Of a stretch of 64,000 bases of DNA, positions 1-9,553 are shown in pieces (the stretch's first letter is position 1; every line of letters begins with the position of its first letter). Source of the stretch: G963674665 sp964609625 (GTDB lineage: Bacteria; Desulfobacterota; Desulfovibrionia; Desulfovibrionales; Desulfovibrionaceae); the NCBI GenBank assembly GCA_964609625.1, contig CAZSRS010000006.1:62001-126000 (forward strand), in the 5' to 3' direction. The position numbers were made by a program, and so were the translations under genes. The notes below the pieces were generated by a model. That model was not told the DNA's origin and searched no databases. It worked only from the letters and a program-made list of their open reading frames with translations.

Positions 1-1
1 G

Positions 2-901
2 ACCCGGACAATTCTTTGCTCTCCAATAGTCTATCAGGATGAGCTGTTGGGCGTTGTGCAGGTCCTCAACGCGAAGGACAAGTCCTTTTTCGATAATGAG
101 GATTTGGTCATTCTCGAGAGCTTTTCCCACTTGGCTGCTGTGGCTATGGTGCGCTCGAAAATGCTGGCTGCTCTGTTACAGCAAGAGCGCATGCAGGCGC
201 AATTGGATGCCGCATCAAAGATTCAACAGAACTTCCTTCCTGCAATCCCTGATATTGGACCCTGCCAAAAGATATATGCAGTCACCAAACCTGCCATTTT
301 TGTTGGGGGTGATTTCTACGATATTATTACGCTTCCAGATGGGAGTGTTATGATATGCGTTGCGGATGTCTCAGGCAAAGGATTGCCTGCTGCTTTGATT
401 GGTGCGACGTTATGGTCTCGCATTCGCAGTTTGGTTACCGTGTACAATATGCCTGGATCCTTACTATGTGCTTTGAACAGCTCCATTTGCAATGTCATGG
501 GATTGATGTTCGCCACGATGGTTATGTGTCGATATTGGCCTGAAACAAGGAGAGCTGTTTGCTCCGTAGCAGGACACCTTCCACCACTCCATATTCGCCG
601 AAACAAGGTTGAAGAACTATTAGATCTCAAGGGTATTCCCATCGGGATCGACCCAACAGTGACGTTTTCTGAATCCGAAATTGTTTTAGATGCCCAGGAA
701 TCGTTGATCTTTCTCACCGACGGCGTTACCGAGGCCCGAAATGCACAGCATGATTTTTATGGCGAAGAGAGACTGCATGCTGTGTTGGGGCAAGGGCAAT
801 GTCCTTGGGGTGAAAGGCTCGTCGCTCATGTCGAGGAGTTTCGGGGAAAGATAGCTTTGAACGATGACATGACTGTAGTTGAGATATGGATTGAAGGCTA
901 A
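2..901 (+). CDS. GAF domain / PP2C-type (SpoIIE/RsbU) serine phosphatase, 5' partial
   Basis: The frame is open to the left edge, so the gene starts outside the window. A TTG at 47 is only an internal codon, because residues before it (ILCSPIVYQDELLGVVQVLN) are the typical end of a GAF domain. After a short coiled linker comes a SpoIIE/PP2C fold with IQQNFLPAIP, the metal-binding GGDFYD, VADVSGKGLPAAL, GHLPPL and the C-terminal LTDGVTEARN and NDDMTVV motifs, all intact. Phosphatases of this RsbU class dephosphorylate STAS-domain antagonists in partner-switching pathways. The next gene, 33 bases downstream, is exactly such a STAS protein, so it is the probable substrate. Family assignment is firm; the signal sensed by the GAF domain is unknown. 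Confidence 0.9.
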   Translation, partial: TRTILCSPIVYQDELLGVVQVLNAKDKSFFDNEDLVILESFSHLAAVAMVRSKMLAALLQQERMQAQLDAASKIQQNFLPAIPDIGPCQKIYAVTKPAIFVGGDFYDIITLPDGSVMICVADVSGKGLPAALIGATLWSRIRSLVTVYNMPGSLLCALNSSICNVMGLMFATMVMCRYWPETRRAVCSVAGHLPPLHIRRNKVEELLDLKGIPIGIDPTVTFSESEIVLDAQESLIFLTDGVTEARNAQHDFYGEERLHAVLGQGQCPWGERLVAHVEEFRGKIALNDDMTVVEIWIEG

Positions 902-934
902 TCTGTTTCACGTGAAACGCAAGGAGATGGCAAC

Positions 935-1246
935 ATGACCGACAGCAAAGATATCTGGACCATAAAAGTGGACAAGAACGGTGTTATAAAAATGACTGGT
1001 GAGATTGATTATACGGTCACACCAAAAATCCGGACCGGCTTGCTGAATTATATCGAGAAGACCAAGGGTTCTTTGAAGCTGGATCTTTCCGAATTGGAGT
1101 ATTTGGATAGCTCTGGCCTGGCGGTATTCATCGAGGCTCGAAGGCATTTGGTAGAACAAGGACGTGTCTTGGAGATCATATCTGTCAAGGATGATGTCAA
1201 AAAGATTTTTCAACTCACCCAGGTTGATAAGTTGTTTGGACTCTGA
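935..1246 (+). CDS. STAS-domain anti-sigma factor antagonist (SpoIIAA/RsbV-like)
   Basis: This 103-residue protein is a single STAS domain. The segment LDSSGLAVF around residues 57-65 is the conserved phosphorylation loop, in which one of the adjacent serines (59/60) is the acceptor for an anti-sigma-type kinase. An AAGGAG ribosome site lies just before the start (in the run caaggagatggcaac). It follows the PP2C phosphatase closely and is probably co-transcribed with it, so the pair forms two parts of a partner switch. The matching RsbW/SpoIIAB kinase is not in the window and may lie upstream. Confidence 0.9.
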   Translation: MTDSKDIWTIKVDKNGVIKMTGEIDYTVTPKIRTGLLNYIEKTKGSLKLDLSELEYLDSSGLAVFIEARRHLVEQGRVLEIISVKDDVKKIFQLTQVDKLFGL

Positions 1247-1557
1247 ACATACTATGTCGAGTATGAAGCACGGTTCTGGAAAACCGGAAATAAGGCAAGG
1301 GTATCACTGTGCAGTTCCAAATGTCCCGTCTTTGAGCAGCATGTACTGGTGAAAGCATTCAAGATAATTCTTTCTTGCGTTGGTTCCAGAAGAATGCACG
1401 GCAGTTTTCGCATGGAGAGGGAACATAAGGGGAGATCATGGCCTCACATTATGCGGTATGAATAGTTTCATAATGAATGCATGGAAAAAGGCCGGGTGTG
1501 CGTGAGTAACGAGAATGGATATAATGAGCGATTTCGCCTCGGATGCACCCTGCGGTA
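1247..1557. other. intergenic, no gene recognised
   Basis: About 310 bases between two converging genes. Short open frames here lack ribosome sites and protein-like composition. No clear terminator hairpin was found. Confidence 0.6.
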
Positions 1558-3243
1558 TCAAGAAGTGCTAGGCAACTCGAAAATGAACGTACTTCCATGG
1601 CCAAACGTAGACTCCACCCAAATATGCCCCCCGAATTGTTCAATGATTTGACGACAAATTGTCAGCCCCAGTCCGGTTCCCTTGGGTTTATTCGCAAGCG
1701 TATCAGCGTGCGCGACTTGATGGAACCTGTCAAAAATGCGTGGTATATCGGATTGCGGGATCCCAGGACCAGTGTCCTTGACGCGAACTTGCACAGTGCC
1801 TCGCGTAGTGGCCCTGGCAGAGATGAGCACGAACCCTTCCGTTGTGAATTTCGTGGCATTGTGAAGGAGATTGATTAGAACCTGGGCCAATCGGTCAGGA
1901 TCAATGATAATGTTTGGAAGGTGTTCCGGGATGTCTGAACGAAGTTCCAACGCGTTGTTGTCAGAAAAATATCCGCCAACCGCCAGGATGGCTTCATAAA
2001 GGCATTCACGTACAGACACAGTCGATGGGCGCCATTGCATTTGACCTGATTCCATCTTGTGCAAGTCGAGAACGTCATTGACGAGTCTGCTGAGTCTTTT
2101 CCCTTCCTGTTCAATAATGTGCAGATTTTGAACGATGCGTGTGGCTTTATCTCGTAAATCAGGAGCATTAGCACTAAATTGAATAAAGTGACGAACAAAA
2201 TCCTTATGGATGAGTTTTGTGAAACCAAAAATCGAAGTCAAAGGTGTGCGAAGTTCATGGGAAACAGATGAAAGGAAGGATGTTTTGAGGTCATCGAGTC
2301 TTTGCAGGGCCTGGTTTGCATTTTCGAGCGCAAGTGCCTTGTCGGTAAGATCCTTGGTGCGCTCAAGTACAAGACTCTCAAGATCCATATTGAGTTGCGC
2401 CAATGATTGCTCCGCCTTTTTTCGTGCCGTAATATCGATGACAAGGCATACAGCCTGCAGCACAAAACCAGTAGCATCCAGGATCGGAGACACGAATACA
2501 TGGCCCCAAAAACTTGATCCGTCCTTGCGGAGGTAACGCTTCTCCATTGTATAGTGGCTGATTTCCTTGTTGAAAAGACGCTGTAGTAATCCTTGGGTAT
2601 TGCTTCTGGATTCGGGATGAATAAGCATCAATGGTTGAACAGTGAGTATTTCTTCAGGAGAGTAACCAAAATAGCTGGCGTACCTGATGTTGACTTCGAT
2701 AAATGCACCGGAAGAATCGACGATGGAAATACCGATGGTGTTATTGTTGAACACGGCGAGATAGCGTGCGATGCTGGCTTGAAGTTCCAATTCCGCGTGA
2801 ACTTGAGAAGAAATATCCTGTACAATACTTATGAAACCTGGGAATGGAGACCATTGAGAATTGCTGATGGTAATAAGGAGAGGAAAAGTAGAATTGTCAC
2901 ACCGTTTACCGTGTGAACGAATATGAAGAATGGTAGGATTAAGATGATGAAAAGAGCCAATTTGATGTAACAATTCAGGTAAGGCATGACTGGCAATGAA
3001 ATCTAAAGGGGATCTATCAATGCAACATGAGTCGTCTGGAACAGCAAACATGTGTTTCCAGGCCTTGTTGCAATACAATATCGTAAATCCGCGTATCACG
3101 GATAATCCTATGGGAATGTAGTCGAGAAATGATGCATAATGGGCTTGGAGAGCGCACAATTCCTGCTCGAGTAGCTGATTGCGTGTTCTAAGTTCTTGCA
3201 CCTCATGCTGCAGTGCGAGGATTGGATCACTGACAAAGTTCAT
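1558..3243 (-). CDS. PAS-domain sensor histidine kinase
   Basis: A soluble hybrid-free histidine kinase without obvious membrane segments. After an N-terminal coiled stretch (LQHEVQELRTRNQLLEQE) come two PAS domains, the second with the typical YFGYSPEEIL and KRYLRKDGSSFWG motifs, then a coiled linker. The phosphoacceptor H-box is SSVSHELRTPLTSI, followed by N (INLLHNATKF), G1 (VKDTGPGIP), F and G2 (KGTGLGLTICRQIIEQFGGHIW) boxes of the ATPase domain. All catalytic motifs are intact. A longer frame begins with a TTG at 3300, but the ATG at 3243 is a better start, though its ribosome site is weak. No receiver domain or cognate regulator is adjacent. It points toward, and ends near, the STAS gene. 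Confidence 0.88.
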   Translation of the reverse strand: MNFVSDPILALQHEVQELRTRNQLLEQELCALQAHYASFLDYIPIGLSVIRGFTILYCNKAWKHMFAVPDDSCCIDRSPLDFIASHALPELLHQIGSFHHLNPTILHIRSHGKRCDNSTFPLLITISNSQWSPFPGFISIVQDISSQVHAELELQASIARYLAVFNNNTIGISIVDSSGAFIEVNIRYASYFGYSPEEILTVQPLMLIHPESRSNTQGLLQRLFNKEISHYTMEKRYLRKDGSSFWGHVFVSPILDATGFVLQAVCLVIDITARKKAEQSLAQLNMDLESLVLERTKDLTDKALALENANQALQRLDDLKTSFLSSVSHELRTPLTSIFGFTKLIHKDFVRHFIQFSANAPDLRDKATRIVQNLHIIEQEGKRLSRLVNDVLDLHKMESGQMQWRPSTVSVRECLYEAILAVGGYFSDNNALELRSDIPEHLPNIIIDPDRLAQVLINLLHNATKFTTEGFVLISARATTRGTVQVRVKDTGPGIPQSDIPRIFDRFHQVAHADTLANKPKGTGLGLTICRQIIEQFGGHIWVESTFGHGSTFIFELPSTS

Positions 3244-3763
3244 ACGTTGATCCGGGTAATGATTGTCTCTTTTTCCGTAGTATATACAACAAGCAGTCAA
3301 TAAAGCAAGGAACGGTTATTCAGTGTGGCACCGATAAAAATCAAACAGAATCCGGCATCACGAGTAATGAGGGTAGTCATGTCCAGGACGGTTACAGACA
3401 GATATCATCGCCCGATTGCATTGTCTCATCAATCACTGGCAAGGGACTGTTCCCCTGTAAGGCGCGTTCGACAGCGATTGACAGCCAACGCTCTGAAGAT
3501 GGTTTCCCCCTGGCACCTCATCTCTCTCAAGGGTGAGACGAACGGGGCGGAGCTGCAACATACTGTGCCACGAGCGTAGTGAGCGTACCGGCAGGAAATC
3601 AGAGGGGCAAACAAAAATAATGTAGCAATGGGATACAAGACGAGCGATCGAAGTTATTCCGGTGCCTGCAATTGCACATGAGGCAGCTTGCACCATAATG
3701 TGCGGGGTAAGAGATGCAAATAAAGAATATCGAGATGCAAGCTGATGCTGATAGAGCCGAAGA
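3244..3763. other. intergenic between divergent genes, no gene recognised
   Basis: About 520 bases between the divergently oriented histidine kinase and radical SAM genes. Open frames at 3325-3579 and 3433-3955 on the two strands have no recognisable protein features. The stretch probably holds the two promoters, but no convincing -35/-10 pair was picked out. Confidence 0.5.
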
Positions 3764-5476
3764 ATGAAAGTACTTCTTATCCATCCGTATTTTCTTTTCG
3801 ACCGAAAGCATGAAGACAATGTCACAGCAATGCCCATGGGAGTTTATTATCTCGGCGCAATATGCAAGGCTGAGGGGCATGACGTATACTGTGTCAATTG
3901 GAGCGCCCCGAACATCGCCTCGAAAGAAATAGTCGACACTCTGAGGAACTTCCACCCCGATGTAGTGGGTTTTTCAATTTTTCATGGAAATCGATGGGGT
4001 GCTTTGGATATCGCCGCGTGTGTGCGGGAGCTGCTACCAAAGGCAGTCATCGTCTTTGGTGGGGTGGGCGCGACTTTTCTATCGAATTTTCTCTTGCATA
4101 ATTTTGCATGCATCGATGTCATTGTCATGGGTGAGGGGGACATCTCATTTCCGGCACTGCTGCGGGCATTACGGTATTACGATTCTCTGCATACCGTACC
4201 CGGTATTGCGTTTCGCCATGACGGGGGCATTGTTCAAACAGAACCGCCGTATCCTGTGCAGGATCTCGATGATTTGCCCATGCCCGCTGCACAATACACT
4301 TTTCAGCACCTGGCCTTGACACGCGGTTGCCCAGGAAAATGCACCTTTTGTGGTTCACCACGATTCTGGGGACCGAAGATCCGCAGTCACTCCCCGGAGT
4401 ATTTTGTGGAGCAAATGCGCCTGCTCCATGCTCGGGGGGTGCGTTTTTTCTATGTTTCCGACGATACATTCACACTGCGTAAAGATGCCGTATTGCGAGT
4501 TTGCGATTTGGTAAGAAGCCATGGTCTCCACGTGCAGTGGGCGGCAATCTCCAGGGTGGATTGCGTGGATGCTGAAATTCTTACCGCCATGCGGCAAGCC
4601 GGGTGCATTCAGGTCAGTTATGGAGTGGAAAGCGGGGCGCCGGAAATCCGCAAGATGATGCGCAAGAACGTTAGCAACGAACAGATCGAGCACGCCTTTA
4701 GACTCACCACGGAGCACGGTCTCCTGGCTCGCGCATATATTATTTATGGCAGTCCAGGAGAAACCGACGAGACAATACAAGCTTCGATGCAATTGTCGCG
4801 CCGTATCAAACCCTGTATTTCATTGTTCCATGTCATGTCTGTCTTCCCGGGAACAGAGCTGTATACGCGCTGTCTGCAGAAGGGGCATATCAGCGAAAAG
4901 TACTGGCTTGATCGCAACGAGGATTTGTTTTGGTTCGAATGTGACCCGAATATGCATGGGGATCAGGTTGTAAAGTGGGGAAAGCAGCTGAAAAACGATT
5001 ACTATCAGAATCTACCCAAGTATATCGCTGCGATGCAACTCGAGAACAAACCGGAACTTCGCCATGAGCAGGCGGATTTCCTGTCGCGACTCGGGTTCAC
5101 TTTCGAATACGGAGACTACGCGACGCTTCTGCCGGAGGACGAGAGAACAGAGCTGGCCCGCACCCTGTATCGCAAAGCCTTGGATTTGGCTCCTGATCCA
5201 CGTGCCGGCACCGCCCTGGGGACCCAGCTTCTACGCGAGGGCAAGGAAGAAGAAGCCCTCCAGTTGCTTCTTGCAGTGGATGAGGTGCTCCCCGAGAACG
5301 AAGATGTTGGTGTTCATTTGGCTGGAATATACATGCGCAGAGGATCTGTTGCGGAATTACGGAAAGCAAAGGATATTCTGGAGAGAGTGGGAAAGAACTC
5401 AAAGAGTAAGGAAATGCATGAACGGTGCTGCAAGATGTTGTCAAAAGCTGTTGAACGGGAGTCGGACACCGAATGA
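3764..5476 (+). CDS. B12-binding radical SAM protein with C-terminal TPR-like region
   Basis: Residues 1-140 resemble a cobalamin-binding Rossmann domain (KVLLIHPYF, GVYYLGAICKAEGHDV, VVGFSIFHGNRWG, VFGGVGATF, VMGEGD). The radical SAM core follows, with the cluster motif RGCPGKCTFC (Cys-x3-Cys-x2-Cys), FFYVSDDTF and YGVESGAPEI. The last ~130 residues (YRKALDLAPDPRAGTAL, EEALQLLLAVDEVLPENEDV) read as helical TPR-like repeats, an unusual addition that may hold a partner. Proteins of this class carry out methylations or rearrangements on lipids, tetrapyrroles or natural products; the substrate here cannot be inferred. It stands alone between a kinase and a FecR protein. The ATG at 3764 has only a weak ribosome site. 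Confidence 0.85.
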   Translation: MKVLLIHPYFLFDRKHEDNVTAMPMGVYYLGAICKAEGHDVYCVNWSAPNIASKEIVDTLRNFHPDVVGFSIFHGNRWGALDIAACVRELLPKAVIVFGGVGATFLSNFLLHNFACIDVIVMGEGDISFPALLRALRYYDSLHTVPGIAFRHDGGIVQTEPPYPVQDLDDLPMPAAQYTFQHLALTRGCPGKCTFCGSPRFWGPKIRSHSPEYFVEQMRLLHARGVRFFYVSDDTFTLRKDAVLRVCDLVRSHGLHVQWAAISRVDCVDAEILTAMRQAGCIQVSYGVESGAPEIRKMMRKNVSNEQIEHAFRLTTEHGLLARAYIIYGSPGETDETIQASMQLSRRIKPCISLFHVMSVFPGTELYTRCLQKGHISEKYWLDRNEDLFWFECDPNMHGDQVVKWGKQLKNDYYQNLPKYIAAMQLENKPELRHEQADFLSRLGFTFEYGDYATLLPEDERTELARTLYRKALDLAPDPRAGTALGTQLLREGKEEEALQLLLAVDEVLPENEDVGVHLAGIYMRRGSVAELRKAKDILERVGKNSKSKEMHERCCKMLSKAVERESDTE

Positions 5477-5488
5477 ACGCTCCGCATA

Positions 5489-5525
5489 CGCAACGGCCGG
5501 CGTCTCGAAAAAACCGGCCGTTGCG
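5489..5525. terminator. perfect 12-bp inverted repeat between convergent genes
   Basis: CGCAACGGCCGG (5489-5500) and CCGGCCGTTGCG (5514-5525) are exact reverse complements around a 13-base loop containing six A. It lies between the converging radical SAM and FecR genes. There is no T tract after the stem on either strand, so it is a probable, not proven, bidirectional terminator. Confidence 0.6.
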
Positions 5526-5538
5526 AAAGGTGCCAAGG

Positions 5539-6237
5539 CTAAGGGTGTTTGGGGCGTGGGGTGCGCTGCATCTTCATACGAGTGAAAGTAGATTGCATAC
5601 GCATGATACGACGGGAGACGTCCTTGGATATTTGCATCATGGGAGAGAATTTTCCGTCAGGGCCTACTCGAACGTAAAAGCCGGCTTGGTTGATGCTGGT
5701 CTGATCCGTGCTGGACGTCAAGGCAACAATGTGGCCGGCACCGAGAGTGGTGACGCCGATCTCCTCGCCGTCATCACCGGTCTCGGCATAGAATTCGGTA
5801 CCGCGGATACCAAGGGTGGCCAGCGGTGTCTGAAATGTGAATTTGTCCCGGTCGCGTTCCACGATCTTTCCGGTGGTCATGCGGATTAGGCCGTGGAGCA
5901 TGCGGCTGAACATGCTTACGAGGCCTCCTGGTTTGTCGTCGAAATTGTATTGTTCAAGGGCGACGCTGGTACTTTCCCCCATGCGCAGGATAGTGTCGTC
6001 GAGAAAGCGGACGACCAGTTGAGAGTTTTCTTGCGTATGCAGGGTTTCTTTTTCAAAAATCTGGTCATTGAGCGAGAGCATGCGCTTGGTTCCGGGCATG
6101 GTGGCATAGGCCTCGCCCTCGAGGCTCGTGATGGATCCTATAGCCTTGGTGGCGGATACGGGACCAGGGAAAATCAGCATGAAAAGCATGCAAAATACAA
6201 GAACATGGCCGTGGGTATGGTATTGCGATTTGGACAT
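5539..6237 (-). CDS. exported FecR-domain protein
   Basis: The start at 6237 (MSKSQYHTHGH) has a strong AAGGGGG ribosome site and gives a clean signal peptide (hydrophobic VLVFCMLFMLIF, cleavage near GPVSA-TK). The upstream extension to 6318 is not needed. The mature protein has a FecR-type domain: GSITSLEGEAYAT, EKETLHTQENSQLVVRFLDDTILRMGESTSVAL, and GKIVERDRDKFTFQTPLATLGIRGTEFYAE with VTTLGAGHIVAL. Such stand-alone periplasmic FecR domains lack the anti-sigma cytoplasmic part and are often found with surface or secretion systems; no sigma factor or TonB receptor is nearby. The C-terminus is basic and methionine-rich. Confidence 0.85.
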   Translation of the reverse strand: MSKSQYHTHGHVLVFCMLFMLIFPGPVSATKAIGSITSLEGEAYATMPGTKRMLSLNDQIFEKETLHTQENSQLVVRFLDDTILRMGESTSVALEQYNFDDKPGGLVSMFSRMLHGLIRMTTGKIVERDRDKFTFQTPLATLGIRGTEFYAETGDDGEEIGVTTLGAGHIVALTSSTDQTSINQAGFYVRVGPDGKFSPMMQISKDVSRRIMRMQSTFTRMKMQRTPRPKHP

Positions 6238-6467
6238 GGATGCCCCCTTGGGTAAGACAAGATGAATGTTCCGGTACAGACCGAATCTGACGCGGGAACC
6301 CTGAATTGGATTCAGCATGGATTATGCCTGAAACTGGCATGACTGTCAGCAGTGAAAGGAAAATTTCATGAGGAAGGTGAAGTGTACGCGGTACAGGTGG
6401 TGTAGGTTCGTTGTGCCGGGTTTGAAAATGAAGCCGCGATGGCGAATAGACACGACAGACCAATGTG

Positions 6468-6554
6468 TGGTGCCCGGGACGGGAGTCGAACCCGTATGAC
6501 CTTGCGGTCGAGGGATTTTAAGTCCCTTGCGTCTACCAGTTCCGCCACCCGGGC
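6468..6554 (-). tRNA. tRNA-Leu (anticodon UAA)
   Basis: Read on the minus strand, GCCCGGG at the 5' end pairs with CCCGGGC at the 3' end, followed by discriminator A and an encoded CCA. The anticodon stem AGGGA/TCCCT encloses the loop CTTAAAA with anticodon TAA. The T arm contains GGTTCGACTCC. A long variable arm (about 12 bases, tcgaccgcaaggtca) marks it as a class II tRNA, consistent with leucine. Length is 87 bases. Confidence 0.97.
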
Positions 6555-6566
6555 AAACAAAGTAGA

Positions 6567-6595
6567 AATCTAGACGTCGGTCGGCCAAGCGTCAA
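6567..6595 (-). promoter_or_regulatory. sigma70-type promoter of tRNA-Leu
   Basis: On the minus strand TTGACG (6595-6590) and TAGATT (6572-6567) are separated by 17 bases, placing transcription start just before the tRNA 5' end at 6554. Confidence 0.75.
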
Positions 6596-6760
6596 CTGCA
6601 ACATGAGCAATCAGAAATAACGGAAGAAGCCTGTCCAGAGAGGGGGGCGTTCATTGTGCCGCGTTGGAGCGAAGTGGTCGGGACGCATTACGTGCCCAAC
6701 AGGGAGGAAGCGGAAACGGCAGTGGAGTGAGCGGCCGGCGCGATAATATCGTATGGGTGC

Positions 6761-9280
6761 TCAATCCATGAGTTCCGTGAGAACCTTGATCTCCTCGCGA
6801 ATGATTCTGGCCGCTGCCTTGGGAAGTTCATTGGCCAGGCGATTTTCGAGATCAACACGCATGGCTTCAAAGCGTGTTTCAAGAACCTGTTCCGACACTC
6901 CATGCGTCGTAGGTGGGGAAAGCTGTCCGGCAATGCGTTCAATCTCAGGGGTGAGCAGTTGTTTGAGACGCTCCATGAAGGGGCCGTCAACCTGGAGGAT
7001 GCCAGTCAGGCGTTCTTCGAGATCAGCACCGAGATCGGCAAGGTCCTCCTGGTGCTTGCGGGCCATGGACTCTTCGATCCTGGCATGAACGTCATCGGCG
7101 ATGGCCGTGCTTTCGTTGGCAACGGCCTTACGCAACATAACGTCGAGGTCGTCGTGCAGTTTTTCTTGTAGTGTATGCGTGTGCGCCTCCAATGCAGCGT
7201 CCAGATTGTCTTGGAAATGCGACTCAAGGTCGTGGAGCATGGCTGCGCGAGATGCGGAAAAACGCTCCTCGATGAGGAGATCGAGCCGTGTCGTGGGATC
7301 GAGAGGAACGCTGGAGTGGGAGTCAAGACTGGATTCAAGTGCATCGACACGAGCACGTAGATCGGCCAATGCTGCCAACAGTGTCTGTTGGGAGGCTGGT
7401 TGTTCGAGGTCACTGTCCGCAAGCAGACCACTGTCGGGAGCAGGCGCCGGCGTAGGAAGACGAGGGCCTTGTGCCGGAGTAGCGGCTTCCTGGGAGAGGT
7501 CCTGGGTCTCCTCTTCTGGCAGGAAGGTGACTTCCTCTTCCATCCGTGCGGAAACGCCCTGTGGGGAGACAGCTGGAAAATCCTCGATAAGAAAATCATC
7601 TTCAGCGGCATTGAAACTATTGGCAGGGGTCTGGATACGGTCCGTCAATGGTTCGATGGATTCAAGTCCGGAAGAAACCGCATCAGGCGGTTCAAGGGCA
7701 GGGTCTTGGAAGGCGTCGGTTGCATCATACTCGAACGTATCGGCCTGGTCGAGGCCAGATGCCGTGCTTGCAGCTAAAACTTCAGTATCGTCGAAGTCCT
7801 GGGTGAGCAATGCGTCCAGATCATCCAGATCGTGCTCGTCGAGCTCGAGAGAGTTTTCGTCCATGGCATCGGCGGTGACGACAGAAGGTTTGCGGGGCGG
7901 AGTGGGAGAAGCCTCGGCTGATACGAAAGTCTCCAGGACAGGTTCATCTTCAAGTTCGTCTGGTAAATCGAGGTTGTCGATGAGTTGGTCAAGTCCATTG
8001 AGGTCGAAGTCCGCGGCTTGAGCTTCGGTGTCGCCAAGCTGGCCTCCAGCAGATGGGGCAGGACGTTTGGCAGGAGATTCAGGGAATTCGTCGGGAAGGT
8101 CATCGTCAAGTTCGTTTGCGAGATTGCCAAGTTCAAGGCCTTCGAGGTCATCGTCTTCCAGCGGATGTGCAGTGTTGATCGGCGTCGGTTTCAGGCCGGA
8201 AAAATCCATGGCATCGATGTCATGCTGGTCGATGGTCTCGGAAATTGCTGAAGGAGGAGACGAAGAACGCCCTTCCCCGGACAGGTCGAGGTCACCTTCG
8301 TTGACCACGAAACTCATGTCCTCGGGATGTGCATCGTCCAGGTCTTGATCAGCGGCTAGAGCGGGGTGTGCGTCGGATATTTGCCCAAGAGCGTCGTCGA
8401 GGTCTTCAACCAGGGCATCATCGAGTCCATCTCCAAGATCGGAAAAATCAATATCAGAGAGAAGCTCGTCTGCATCGAGGTCGTCAGGGGCATGAGTAGA
8501 AGCGGGTTTTGTTGAAGGAGTAACTATTTCGTCTTCCGAATCGTCATGGTCAACCAGCGATGCCCCCGTTCTTGTGGGAGGAGCTTTTTTGACGAGCTGT
8601 TCCTCGGTATCGATGTCGATATTGAAGTCATCATCTGCAAAGTCCGCAAAATCAACATCGCCGAGCAATGCATCGATGTCTTGTTGGTCGGATCCAGTAG
8701 GTTGTTTCTGGGGGCGGACAGGTTCCGTTTCAGCTATCTTGAGGTCAAAATCATCTTCCTGCGGCTTCTGTGGCTTTGAGTGTGGAGCGGGCGCGGCTTT
8801 TGAGGTGGTTTGCGTGGCGTCCAACCCCAGCTCCATGTCTTCGATACCAAGATCGGAAAAATCAAGATCAGCGAAAGGATCGTCTTCCTTGGTTCCGGAA
8901 GGCAAAGCAGGTTTCTTGGTGCCGGTTGCCGCGGGTACTTGCATGTCCTCCAACAGGGCGTCGAAATCAACCTCTTCCTGATCAGAGGAAGCGGCATCGG
9001 GCTCCGCAAAAATATCATCCAGGTTATCTTCAACTAAGGGGGCGACAGAAGGTTTTGGCGATGGTTTTGACCGCGGTAAGGAAGCAGGGGGGCGGGTGGT
9101 CTTGGAGTCGGCATCGGAAAAGAGTTCTTCGAGTTCTTCCTCGAAAGTGAGGTCTATGTCCTCTCCATCAGGCGAGAACTTGACGTCCGCGGAGGAGGCA
9201 TCAACGATACCTTCCTCAATGACATCAGTGAGTTCAAAGATGTCGTCGTCAGAATGGCCGGAGGGGTATTGCGTGGACAT
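6761..9280 (-). CDS. large acidic protein with C-terminal coiled-coil, PopZ-like architecture
   Basis: The protein has 839 residues. Residues 11-24 hold a short conserved-looking motif (DDDIFELTDVIEEG). Residues ~25-560 are extremely rich in Asp, Glu and Pro and contain repeated short motifs of the type D-aliphatic-D-x-LL-x-D-aliphatic-D-F-x-DL (for example DIDALLGDVDFADF, DADELLSDIDFSDL, DPFADLDFSDLG). A proline linker (PTPAPAPDSG) leads to long helices rich in charged residues (residues ~620-780), ending in NELPKAAARIIREEIKVLTELMD. That plan, N-terminal motif, acidic disordered linker and helical C-terminus ending LPxxxxRIxREEI, resembles the polar scaffold PopZ, though I cannot show homology. 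An AGGTGAG ribosome site precedes the ATG. Function is not established. Confidence 0.8.
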   Translation of the reverse strand: MSTQYPSGHSDDDIFELTDVIEEGIVDASSADVKFSPDGEDIDLTFEEELEELFSDADSKTTRPPASLPRSKPSPKPSVAPLVEDNLDDIFAEPDAASSDQEEVDFDALLEDMQVPAATGTKKPALPSGTKEDDPFADLDFSDLGIEDMELGLDATQTTSKAAPAPHSKPQKPQEDDFDLKIAETEPVRPQKQPTGSDQQDIDALLGDVDFADFADDDFNIDIDTEEQLVKKAPPTRTGASLVDHDDSEDEIVTPSTKPASTHAPDDLDADELLSDIDFSDLGDGLDDALVEDLDDALGQISDAHPALAADQDLDDAHPEDMSFVVNEGDLDLSGEGRSSSPPSAISETIDQHDIDAMDFSGLKPTPINTAHPLEDDDLEGLELGNLANELDDDLPDEFPESPAKRPAPSAGGQLGDTEAQAADFDLNGLDQLIDNLDLPDELEDEPVLETFVSAEASPTPPRKPSVVTADAMDENSLELDEHDLDDLDALLTQDFDDTEVLAASTASGLDQADTFEYDATDAFQDPALEPPDAVSSGLESIEPLTDRIQTPANSFNAAEDDFLIEDFPAVSPQGVSARMEEEVTFLPEEETQDLSQEAATPAQGPRLPTPAPAPDSGLLADSDLEQPASQQTLLAALADLRARVDALESSLDSHSSVPLDPTTRLDLLIEERFSASRAAMLHDLESHFQDNLDAALEAHTHTLQEKLHDDLDVMLRKAVANESTAIADDVHARIEESMARKHQEDLADLGADLEERLTGILQVDGPFMERLKQLLTPEIERIAGQLSPPTTHGVSEQVLETRFEAMRVDLENRLANELPKAAARIIREEIKVLTELMD

Positions 9281-9553
9281 GGCTCACCTGCGAAGGGCTG
9301 GGGTTGATCGCCTGCCGCTGAAGACTTGCCGTTTCGGGATGGTTCCCGCGTGACGTGCAGCATACAGGATACTTCACTGTGCAGGAATACCCGTATGAAC
9401 AGCGAACAATATGTAGAGAAAATTGATACATTTGTTAAAGACAATTTTGCCAAAGGAATAGGAGACGCACATGCCGCTGTCAAGGCTTTAGGGTGGTTTT
9501 TGACGTTTTTTTTACTCTGGACAAAGGAAGGGGGGAGGGAAAATCAAAAGGCG

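Noticed and set aside
6346..6588. minus-strand short frames across the tRNA-Leu gene
   Set aside because: They are translations of the tRNA itself.
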